Under the pieces are notes generated by a model, which searched no databases, was not told where the DNA came from, and saw only the letters and a list, made by a program, of their open reading frames with translations. DNA of 17,373 bases from Chromera velia (Eukaryota > Sar > Chromeraceae). Positions 1 to 8,150 of this stretch are shown in pieces. Both the position numbers and the translations under genes were made by a program. Position 1 is the stretch's first letter, and each line of letters opens with the position of its first letter. The stretch is from assembly GCA_018398765.1 (NCBI GenBank), contig JAHBMJ010002624.1, positions 1 to 17,373 of the forward strand, given 5' to 3'.

Positions 1-824
1 GCACCCACGCCCATAGGACGCACACCAAATTGGGACGGTGCTGGAGGCCGTTGTTCGCGTTGCACCCCCGGCATCAGTCTGCGAGTAGAGACTGCAACAG
101 GAAAACGGACAGCAGAAATATGGCTACTCATGTTATCCATCCTCGTGGGCTGTGCGACAGTTCCCCCTCAAGTTTATGCAGACGTTCATGCTAACAGAGA
201 AGCCGTAAAAGAGAGAAACCGATCATTCCTTGGGCAGGACCGGCTGAGAAAACAGTGGCAAGCACATGCAATTCGAATTATGTGTATTAATATATACCCA
301 GCCGAAAGGAGCGCATCTCTCACTTAAACGAACGCCTTTCGGGTGAACTGGTAATTTGTTTGTTCCCTCATGCAACCGAGATTAGAAGTCACCGTCCGAT
401 CTTCATCGACGTGCGCACACATGCAGTCTATCAATGAGCAAGTGAATTCACACCCACCATCCCCCCCCAGTCACCCACCAGGCGGGCCGTCTCGTATGGA
501 CTCCAGGGGCCTCCTTCCTCTCGGGTGATTGTTGTCCATTATTCCTTCCAACCTTTTCTCCTTCGAGTGTTGGTCTCCTTTGGAACTTCGAGGTTCTTCC
601 AATGCTTGTGGACAGGCTTTCTTGTCCGCGTTCTTTCTTGCGTCGCTAGGAGACGGGAAACTAATCAGGTATCTCGCCAACCAAACAGAGACGCCAAAAA
701 AAGCTTAAAGTGGGGGGATAAAACTGAACTGAGGAGACAGGACTTTCACACACGAAAAGCACCAGCAGCTGTTTTGTTTCACCAGAATATGTGATTCAAA
801 ACCGGTCGTCGGACGCGCCGAGAC

Positions 825-955
825 TCAGTGACAGAGGGTGATCTCTATCACTTCCCGAATCTTCCCGAGGACCCGATCCGCGCCCTCCAGGCCCCCCGCG
901 GGCCATCGCGGCCTCCAGCGTCGCATGGGCGACTGGCGTCACTGGCTGTCGATCG
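825..955 (-). pseudogene. Possible decayed coding fragment
   Basis: This is a GC-rich patch in otherwise plain flank. Read on the minus strand, one frame gives HATLEAAMARGG and, after a one-base slip in a run of six G, the next frame gives LEGADRVLGKIREVIEITL before a stop at 825-827. The two pieces join into one protein-like, amphipathic stretch. I do not recognise the family. It could be a fragment of a transposon or of a duplicated gene, or simply a coincidence in GC-rich DNA. Confidence 0.25.
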
Positions 956-1107
956 TTGATTCAACTGACAAATTGTAGAAATTTTGACTTCCCGCTATCT
1001 TCCCGCCTCTCTATGTCTCTCTTCAGGGATTTGACTCTCCATGTGCTTTGTGACAGTCGACCCCAGCCACTTTGAGAAATAGCTGGTCGAGTGTGATAGC
1101 CTTCCTT

Positions 1108-1114
1108 TATAAAA
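1108..1114 (+). promoter_or_regulatory. TATA-like box before the ankyrin gene
   Basis: TATAAAA lies 31 bases upstream of the ATG at 1140. With canonical spacing, transcription would start almost at the ATG, leaving next to no 5' leader. An alternative reading is that the CTGCAG at about 1129-1134 is a 3' splice site, which would put the true promoter further upstream. Confidence 0.3.
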
Positions 1115-1139
1115 ACTCATTCCGATCACTGCAGAGAAG

Positions 1140-3649
1140 ATGCCCTCCCCCAAAGATGCAAGTGACGCTCATTGGCACACTCTCTGTGCGAGTGGCATCC
1201 TGGGCGTTGACCTTTTCTGGAAACTTTCAGGCCTTTCAAAAGAATTCTTGAGGTTCCGAGAGGACACCTCATCCAACGGACTTGGCTCTGTTCTGTTGTG
1301 TACGGATTCTGTGTCTGAGAGGTTCCGTCTCCAAGCCCTCCTGTTTGACTGCATCAAGAGAGATGACACGAAATCTCTCCAGCAGCTCATGAAACTGAAG
1401 GGAGTTCCTGAAAGCTTCCCGCCACACTTAGCGCTGAAAGCTTCTTCTGTGCAGTGTCTCTCCATGCTCTTGGACGAACCCTCCGGGGCTTTGTGCCCTT
1501 CTGAGGGATTTTCCAAAGCAGACCTGCAGACTCTCATGGACGATTGCATCAAGAGAAACGACGCAAAAAACTTGAAACTGCTTATGAAAATCGAATCCCT
1601 TTTCGGCAGTTGTCAGCAGGGCCCAGCTTTGAAATTGGCAGTCAAAGAATCGGCTTCGGACTGTCGTGATCTGTTGCTCGAAGACTTAGAAGAGAAAGCC
1701 CTATCCCAAACAGATCTATCGGCCATCGACAAAGACCTGCTCATCAAACTTCTGGACACACAGGTCCTCAAACCGCACATGTGGGTCTACCACGCTGTCC
1801 CTGACCTATCTAACGAGCCTTGGCATGCGGTGTGGAAACCCCTCCTGAACGTTCTGATCGACACGAAAAAATTTGACTGTGCGCAAGTGCTCATCGATAG
1901 GGGTGCACGTGTTGACGTGTGTGAGTGGGAGGTAAATCTTGGCTCTGTGGTTGAGGGGACATGGGGCGACGATGTGTATTCGTCGGTACGAGAGTGTTCT
2001 TTTCCCGGAAAGACGCCCCTGCATTCTCTCATCGCTGTCCTGCAGGGGTGTCAGAATGGCACTCGCGGCGAGCCGCGAGCTTTCACCTCTCGCTCTGGCA
2101 TCTGCCCTTGCATTACCATTTGTCGTCAGAGAGCTTGTGGATGGGGGGGCGAGGGTGTGTGGTGGTTGGGGAGGCTCAGCGGTGAAAGGGGGGGCAAGAA
2201 GTCCTGTCAGCATGGCGGGTGTCCGTTTTGAGTGGCTCAGTTATCTGCTCTCAGATTCCTCAGAACGTATTGAGAAGGAGGCAGACTGTATTGCGATTCT
2301 GGAAACACTTGCCAATGCAGACACGCAGGCACAGGTTGAGCTAGAGAGTGAATGTGATCTTGTGTGTGACGAAAATGAGAATTCCTACACGTTGGGTTCT
2401 CTGTTGTCCATCGCGTGCTGGAAGGGGTACGAGGCACTCTTGAGATGGCTTCTCCAGCAGGGGATTTCCCTGGGAAAAGGGGCAAGGGTGAGGGGGGAAA
2501 AGTATGCAAGGCAATATGTGACGGGTATCTGGGCTGAAGGGACAGAGTTCACCTCCCAGTTTCCCCCCCTCCTTCTTTGTATCCGACACCGCCAATGGCA
2601 TATGATTCCTGTCCTCCTTGAGGGGGGGGCTGATGTGAGTCTTGCAGGGAAGTGCAGTGATTTTGTTGAGTACTTCCATTTAAGAGACACTGCCGGGTAT
2701 GCAGTCTCTGGGTGGGTGGAGGCAAAGGGGGATGAGGATTTTGAGTTGACTCCTCTCGCAGCTGCCCTCTACATGTGGGTGCATCTAGACAGCCCTCTTT
2801 TCGATGAAAATTTTTCTTATCGCCCTCCAGGACCAGAATGGAAAGCAGAAGAGGTTGTACGGATTGAGGGGGGTGTCAAACTGATGATTCAGAAAATGAG
2901 AGAGGTACTAAGGGATCCAGCGTCCAAACAAGCCGGCGACGGGGGGAGTAACAGAAGGGTCCGAGGAGAGGAGACGGAAGGAGGGGGAAGGGGACATGGG
3001 CACAGTCATGTTCCTGCTGCTGCTGCTGCTGCTGCAGCCTTGGCAGCAGAGCCTGAAATTGACTCTCCAAACTCACCCCCCGTTGAACATCTCTCCCCCC
3101 TTCTCCTAGCTTCTGACCTCTTGCGTCCCGACTTGGTCCGTCTCCTCCTGAAAGATCTGAACATAGATCCCAACAACAGAAGAAGCTGTGCAGACATGAA
3201 GGGAGGGGGAAGGGTAGCAGTGCTTCCCCTCGAGAAAGCTCTCCGTCTTAGTCCTTCGACTGAGGCCGAAAAGGAACTGCGCTGGTCTGTTTTGGAGGCC
3301 CTTGTTGAGGTAAGTCAGTTGCGCATGCATCTTTTTCATCAGAATCACTGCATGAGCTGCCCGACCTCCATTTTGCTTTTTTCTCGCTCAAAAATAGGAA
3401 GCTTGATTCTGTGCTTTTTCTGAAAGAGAAAAACTGTGATGAAGGTACCTTGGTTGTCCGAAGCCGTCCAAAACCCTCTCCAGGTGAGAGCAACGTGGTT
3501 ACAGATCGGGGGGGGGGGCAGTCTGTGTATTGACGGAAAGGCACTGGACACAGAAACACGCAGAATCCATAGCAGAGACAGGCGATCGAGTTCAGACAAA
3601 GGTGCAGAAGCACCTGCAGAGAGAGCTTAAGAAGCCGTCTATCCCTTGA
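1140..3649 (+). CDS. Ankyrin-repeat protein, multi-exon, with an apparent frame break
   Basis: This is probably a protein-interaction scaffold; no catalytic domain is seen. The ATG at 1140 opens 302 codons to about 2045. They contain a tandem duplication (DCIKRDDTKSLQQLMKL, then DCIKRNDAKNLKLLMKI, about 67 residues apart) and ankyrin units such as VLIDRGARV and KTPLHSLIAVL. The ankyrin pattern then continues in the next frame (SPLALASALALPFVVRELV, LLRWLLQQGISL, MIPVLLEGGADV) to a consensus donor, GAG|GTAAGT, at 3310. Repeats are separated by long non-ankyrin inserts. The shift near the GGGG at 2045-2048 has no fitting intron, so it is an indel or an assembly error. Exon 3402-3483 (LDSVLFLKEKNCDEG) follows in phase. 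The 3' end is uncertain. Reading across the G run at 3508-3518 with one more G, or removing a 38-base intron (3484-3521), ends at TGA 3647-3649. Splicing to 3923 would instead join the next ankyrin frame. Confidence 0.7.
3013..3036 (+). repeat. GCT/CTG trinucleotide run coding polyalanine
   Basis: About eight CTG/GCT units lie inside the ankyrin gene and encode an alanine run (HVPAAAAAAAALAAE). They sit in a Gly/Arg/Glu-rich linker between ankyrin units, where a length change would be tolerated. Confidence 0.8.
3310..3401 (+). other. Intron in the ankyrin gene
   Basis: The donor is GAG|GTAAGT (phase 0). The acceptor that restores an open frame is AGGAAG|CTT at 3400-3401, 92 bases later, after a T-rich tract. 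The nearby TAG at 3395-3397 would be a better pyrimidine-to-acceptor match but gives a stop two codons in. The unspliced frame stops at 3423. Confidence 0.6.
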
Positions 3650-3891
3650 CTACATGCCCTCCATGATATGATCGAGTTTGCTTCAGAGGAGGTATGCGCG
3701 TACAGGCGTGCACCAGCAACGTGCTTCAAAGCGCTTCCGTTGTTTCCTTTTCAAACGCACAGAGAGATACCTAGAAAAACACGCACACATACATCTCTTC
3801 CACAAACACGAAGAAGACACAAGCACAGAAAGATTAAGAGAGAGTTCTTTTTGTCTCCGCATTCTGACCGTCATGCACACTTCAATGCGGA
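3650..3891 (+). other. Non-coding stretch: 3' UTR or intron
   Basis: This is A/C-rich, low-complexity sequence without a domain-like frame. It is either the 3' UTR and spacer after a stop at 3649, or the body of an intron running from the GTGAGA donor at 3484 to an AAAG acceptor at about 3921-3922. A GAG|GTATGC donor-like site at 3692 does not fit any frame I could extend. Confidence 0.4.
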
Positions 3892-4518
3892 ATGTCCACC
3901 AGTTCTCTCCAAAAACCGAAAGAAAGTAATATATTAATCGTGAGCCTAAATAAAAACTTGATGAACCTGCTGGCAGGAGCTCGTCCGGAACTTCTCCGCG
4001 AAGCGTGGAACCATACCGGCGACACATCATTTTCCTATACTGCTGTCGCTTCCTCCCTTTCCTCCTTGTTGATCGAGACGCTTCGGTTGCCTAACCTGCA
4101 CGGCCCCACCCTCGAAAAGGTCATCATGGCGCTTCCTGCGTGTGTGATCAACCGTGCGGGAGGGGACGGATGGCCGCCGCTGCGGATTGCGGCCCAGATG
4201 GGTTACGCTGGGGGGGTGCTGGCGTTGGTGGCGGGGGGTGCGGATGTGAGTGCGGAGTCGGGGACGACTCTGGAGAAACTCTCTGCCCTCTTGGGACCTT
4301 CAGTCAGCAGTGGAACGTCTGACAGTGCGGTGAAATCCCCCAAGAGCCCGCTTTTCTCTGCAGTCGCCAACAAGCAGTGGGAAACGGCATTGAATCTGTT
4401 GAGCGCGGGTGGGGTTGTGTGGAGTCAGGAGAAAGAGGTGCAGCAGCTCCCTCTGTCGCACTTCAGCAGCTGCCCTGCAGAACTCTTGTGGAAGCTGCAT
4501 GAGGGGGGAGCTCAATGA
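3892..4518 (+). CDS. Ankyrin-like protein or 3'-terminal exon of the preceding gene
   Basis: The part that looks coding starts near the ATG at 3961 (MNLLAGARPELLREAW) and ends at TGA 4516-4518. It contains one clear ankyrin unit (WPPLRIAAQMGYAGGVLALV, then AGGADV) and a weaker second (SPLFSAVANKQWETALNLLS). The residues from 3892 to 3960 are Ser/Lys/Asn-rich and less convincing, and the 3961 start is only 10 bases after an AAATAAAA. Composition and repeat style match the upstream gene. An acceptor at 3921-3922 would join the 3483 exon end in phase (phase 1, G|AA), making this its last exon. If it is a separate gene, the product is about 186 residues. cDNA would decide. Confidence 0.55.
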   Translation: MSTSSLQKPKESNILIVSLNKNLMNLLAGARPELLREAWNHTGDTSFSYTAVASSLSSLLIETLRLPNLHGPTLEKVIMALPACVINRAGGDGWPPLRIAAQMGYAGGVLALVAGGADVSAESGTTLEKLSALLGPSVSSGTSDSAVKSPKSPLFSAVANKQWETALNLLSAGGVVWSQEKEVQQLPLSHFSSCPAELLWKLHEGGAQ

Positions 4519-5173
4519 AGCATTGAGAGGAAGGTCGCTGCAGTGGGAGAAAATCATGCTTAGATATGATGCATTTGGGTGACCCTCTTCTTTCCTCCGC
4601 AGCAGAAATTGAACTGTGCTCTCACCCTAGGCTCTCACCGCGTTGGCTATAGCGCGTTGGTAGTACAACTTGGCACTTTCTAGCACTTTCATCCATTTCA
4701 TAATTAATAATTTTGCATGTTGAAGTCTAGGTTGAAGTGATGCACAAATGCTGAGTATATAGATCCGAAAGAGTCTAAGATTAAACTTTGCCTAGAATTT
4801 TGCGTACATGCATGAGTCGTAACTGGTAAGACTCATCATGATAACATGACTGTAATTATGAAAATGATTATTAAAATGATATACCGTCAATCAGAGTTAT
4901 CAAATAAAATCCTAGCTAGAACCCTAGACATATAATCAAACAAGCAAGGAAACTTACGTGCATGACAGTCATGCAGGCAACTTAGCAAAAATATAGATTT
5001 TACAAAAATTATTTAATTTAGGCGGGAACCTTACAAAATTGTACATAAGTATTATATGAAAGTTATTGCACATGATACTACTTTGCCAACTAGAACAGTA
5101 CGTATCATTTAAAGATTCATTTTTATTTGAGATAAATCTATATTGTACGTGTATATACTTAATTGCTAGTATA

Positions 5174-5418
5174 CCTGCTAACTAACTTTCAGATCGATTT
5201 TCAGGCCGGAAAGCCAACGCGGATCCAGAGCCGTGGCTCGAACAACGAACAATCATGCAGCAGCGGCCAGGACAACAAACTCTGGCGGGCCCCGAGGGCG
5301 GGGTCTGATACCTCAGCTTAGGCTGGGGAACGCCCTGCCCTGCTAGCTTTGGTGACAGATAGACATAGCGGGAAGGCCCTAGGGCGGAACATATCAATCA
5401 ATCAATCAATCAATCAAC
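5174..5418 (+). mobile_element. Short SINE/LINE-like insert with (ATCA)n tail
   Basis: A GC-rich block of about 200 bases begins near 5203 (CAGGCCGGAAAGCC) inside AT-rich DNA. It ends at GCGGAAC followed by an (ATCA)n tail at 5393-5417. A 3' simple-repeat tail is typical of non-LTR retroposons. Flanks read TTGCTAGTATA (5163-5173) and TTGCTAATATA (5419-5429), 10 of 11 identical, which is a possible target-site duplication. There is no protein frame of note and no A/B box that I can assign, so tRNA origin is not shown. Confidence 0.45.
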
Positions 5419-5605
5419 TTGCTAATATAATTAAAGCTCACCCTTGCCAGAGAACCGCGGGGAAACCCGGAACACATATATCATAATCCAAAAAACTCGA
5501 TCTTTTTATAAATAAAACAAATAAAATATTAGCGCTGCATGCATGCATACCACTGATTTAAAATTTTTTTAAACTTTGAATTTTAACTGAAGACTGAAGT
5601 TAAAA

Positions 5606-5642
5606 GCGCGGAACCTATCAATCAATCAATCAATCAATCAAT
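5606..5642 (+). mobile_element. Second, 5'-truncated copy of the (ATCA)n-tailed element
   Basis: GCGGAAC plus an (ATCA)n tail recurs here about 220 bases after the first. Only the last handful of bases before the tail are shared, as expected for 5'-truncated retroposition. A chance (ATCA)n expansion next to a short match is the alternative. Confidence 0.35.
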
Positions 5643-5777
5643 TCACATTGAATTCAGAATTTAAGCAATAAAAGACTAAAAGAAAAAATGTCTTTTATGA
5701 TATATGCATGATTGTTTTTTATGTGATTTTCTTCCTACTGTACAGCCTACGCAAAGCTTGTGACAAAGTTTTGAATG

Positions 5778-6711
5778 CTACAGATTTCGAAGCATTTCTT
5801 CCCTCTGTCTTTCAAGAAGAAGCTCCAGTTGTTTTGCCTGAAGGAAAGGAAGAAGTATAACAGGAGAAAGGGATGTGAGGAGTGCTGAGAAAGGAAACAC
5901 TGGTCTCTTTGTCATTCTTCTCCTAGTTCTTCTTTCTCATTATCTTCCTCTCTCTATCTCTATCTGTCCGTGTGCGTGTGTGCATCCATCTGTCCGTGTT
6001 TGCGTGTGTTTGTGTGCGGACTGCGCGTGGCGAAATTCATAGTTTGACTGGCAGGATGGACAGGAAAGAGAAATGCAAGAAAACAAAAATAAAAGAAGAA
6101 GGCAAGATTGACGGAGAAGTCGAAGAATTAATTTGCAATGGAACGGCCAGAAGAACGATTCGATTGACGTTTTGATTGCCAAATGATTTCTTTTTTGACC
6201 TGCCCTCAAACAAAATTGTACAAGGAAAAGGACTCGTTTTCGATGTAATAGACAAATTGATTGTTGCCTGCTGACCTTCTCTTCCGATGCCGCGATTCTC
6301 CTTTCAAACGCGTCCGCTGCCAGCTCCTGCATTAATTAATTAATTAATCAATTAATTAATTAATTTATTCATTCATTCATTCATTCAGTCAGTCAGTCAG
6401 TCAGTCAGTCAGTTAAAAGGAATTCAAAGTCGATCGCTCCATGAATTTTTCCAAACTTCCAGCTTCTTCCACCTTCCTTCTTTGTGAAAAAGAATGGGGG
6501 AAGCAGACCGAGAGGGTGAGAAGAGACGGAAGGTGATAAACAGAATGCCGGGAGGGACGGCCCTTCGAGACGGATGAGCGGAATCCAGCAAGGAGAAAAT
6601 GGGTGGGGGGAGGAGAAGCAAACTTTCCTACTACGGCATTCTGTCTCTCTTTCCCCTCCGATGCGTGGGCATGCGTGCGTGTGCGTGCGTGTGTGCGCGT
6701 GTGTGCGTGTG

Positions 6712-6747
<36 letters not shown>

Positions 6748-7390
6748 GTGTGAGCATATCCCCACCCCACTGAGTGGTCGAGAAAGAGATTGGCTGACAG
6801 ACAAACCAAGATGCACCCAGACAGACCTTTTCGTTTGTCGCTTTTCTCAAGGTCGACTCGAGAAAGTTAAGCTCCTTCGCCTTTGTCTCCTCAGAGACTG
6901 CCAACTGGGTCTCCAAAGCGTTCTGCAACATGACACAGGGAGAGAGAGCAACGTGGATGACCTAAAAATGACAAGCACGCTGCAGGTTCACACAGGAAAC
7001 ATGACAAAAACTGCCAACTGAATTGACTCCAGGAACCTTCGCACAGCAAAGAAGAGAGACCTTTCACACACACACACACACACACATACACACACAGCAT
7101 ATATATATATATGTATGTATATATACACACATTGGATCCCGCCGGAACACAAAACCCCTCCAACTGATCGACCGACCAGTCTCTGCATCAGCCTCGCGAC
7201 AGTGGCTGCCGATGCATCGGACTCCTGCGCTCTCTCACTCTCCCAGTCCTTCCGAGCTTTCCGCAGTCGGTACGCCATTTCGGACTCCGCCTCCTCTCGT
7301 CCTCCCTCGGCCGCCTGTTGGAAAGAAGAAGAGAAGAGCACACTTAACGAAAGAATGAATAAACATGTGGGGGAACGCGAAAAGAGAGGG

Positions 7391-7427
<37 letters not shown>

Positions 7428-7563
7428 AAGAAAGAAAGAAAGAAAGAAAACAAGAAAGAAAGAAAGAAAGAAAGAAAGAACAAAAGAAAGAAAGAAAGAA
7501 AGAAAGAAAGAGAGAAAGAACAAAAGAAAGAAAGAAAGGAAGAAAGAAAGAAAGAAAGAAAAC

Positions 7564-7594
<31 letters not shown>

Positions 7595-8112
7595 GACAGA
7601 CAGACAGAAAGGATAGACGGACAGAGAGACAGAAAGAAAGAAAGAAAGAGAAAGAAAGAGAAAGAAAGAGAAAGAAAGAGAGAGAAAGAAAGAAAGAAAG
7701 AAAGAACGAAAGAAAGAAAGAAAGAAAGAAACGGAAGGAAGGAGAAAGAGACAAAAAGACTGATTGACGGACCCGACGGGCAGATTCTACCATTTCCATT
7801 TTGTTCCTCATCTCTTGCAAGGAATTGGAAGCAGCATTCAGAAGGGAGGAGGAATGGGTGTTTCTCGTGTTGTGGTGTATGCACCTTGGCCGGCCCGTGT
7901 ACTCATGCCTTGCAACCCTCGTTGGCTCCTCTGCTCCACGATGCTTCACTTTTTTTACAGATCAGTCTCTCGGGGAACTTGAACCGGATGATCTCTTTCT
8001 CCTCTTTCCTTTTCATACACTCCCGAGTACATTTCCGTTTTCTTTTCTTTTCCTTCCCCTCCTTTTTTCTTCACCTTTCCTCTTTCCTTCTCTCTCTTTC
8101 TGATATCTGTTG

Positions 8113-8150
<38 letters not shown>

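Larger units (their letters stand above)
1..1139. other. Upstream flank without a supported gene
   Basis: No convincing exon is seen on either strand. The reading frames here (for example 130-327 and 525-794 on the plus strand) lack domain-like composition and are probably chance. The only structured parts are a GC-rich coding-like relic near 825-955 and a TATA-like box just before the ankyrin gene; both are listed separately. Confidence 0.5.
4519..5777. other. AT-rich convergent intergenic region
   Basis: This lies between the 3' end of the plus-strand ankyrin frame and the 3' end of the minus-strand CEP131-like gene. Most of it (about 4690-5200 and 5420-5760) is strongly AT-rich with no coding signal. 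AATAAA at 4903-4908 could serve the plus-strand transcript. The GC-rich block at 5174-5418 stands out sharply and is treated as an inserted element. Confidence 0.7.

Noticed and set aside
130-327. 65-residue plus-strand frame with a lipoprotein-like start
   Set aside because: A bacterial-style lipobox makes no sense in this eukaryotic context, and the rest is uninformative.
5182-5397. 71-residue minus-strand frame
   Set aside because: It lies entirely within the GC-rich retroposon-like insert, with no domain and no extension.
6988-7949. Long minus-strand frames full of Phe/Leu/Ser, and plus-strand Lys/Glu/Arg frames
   Set aside because: They are translations of the (GAAA)n microsatellite in intron 12. 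Only 7177-7314 and 7773-7811 look like real coding sequence.
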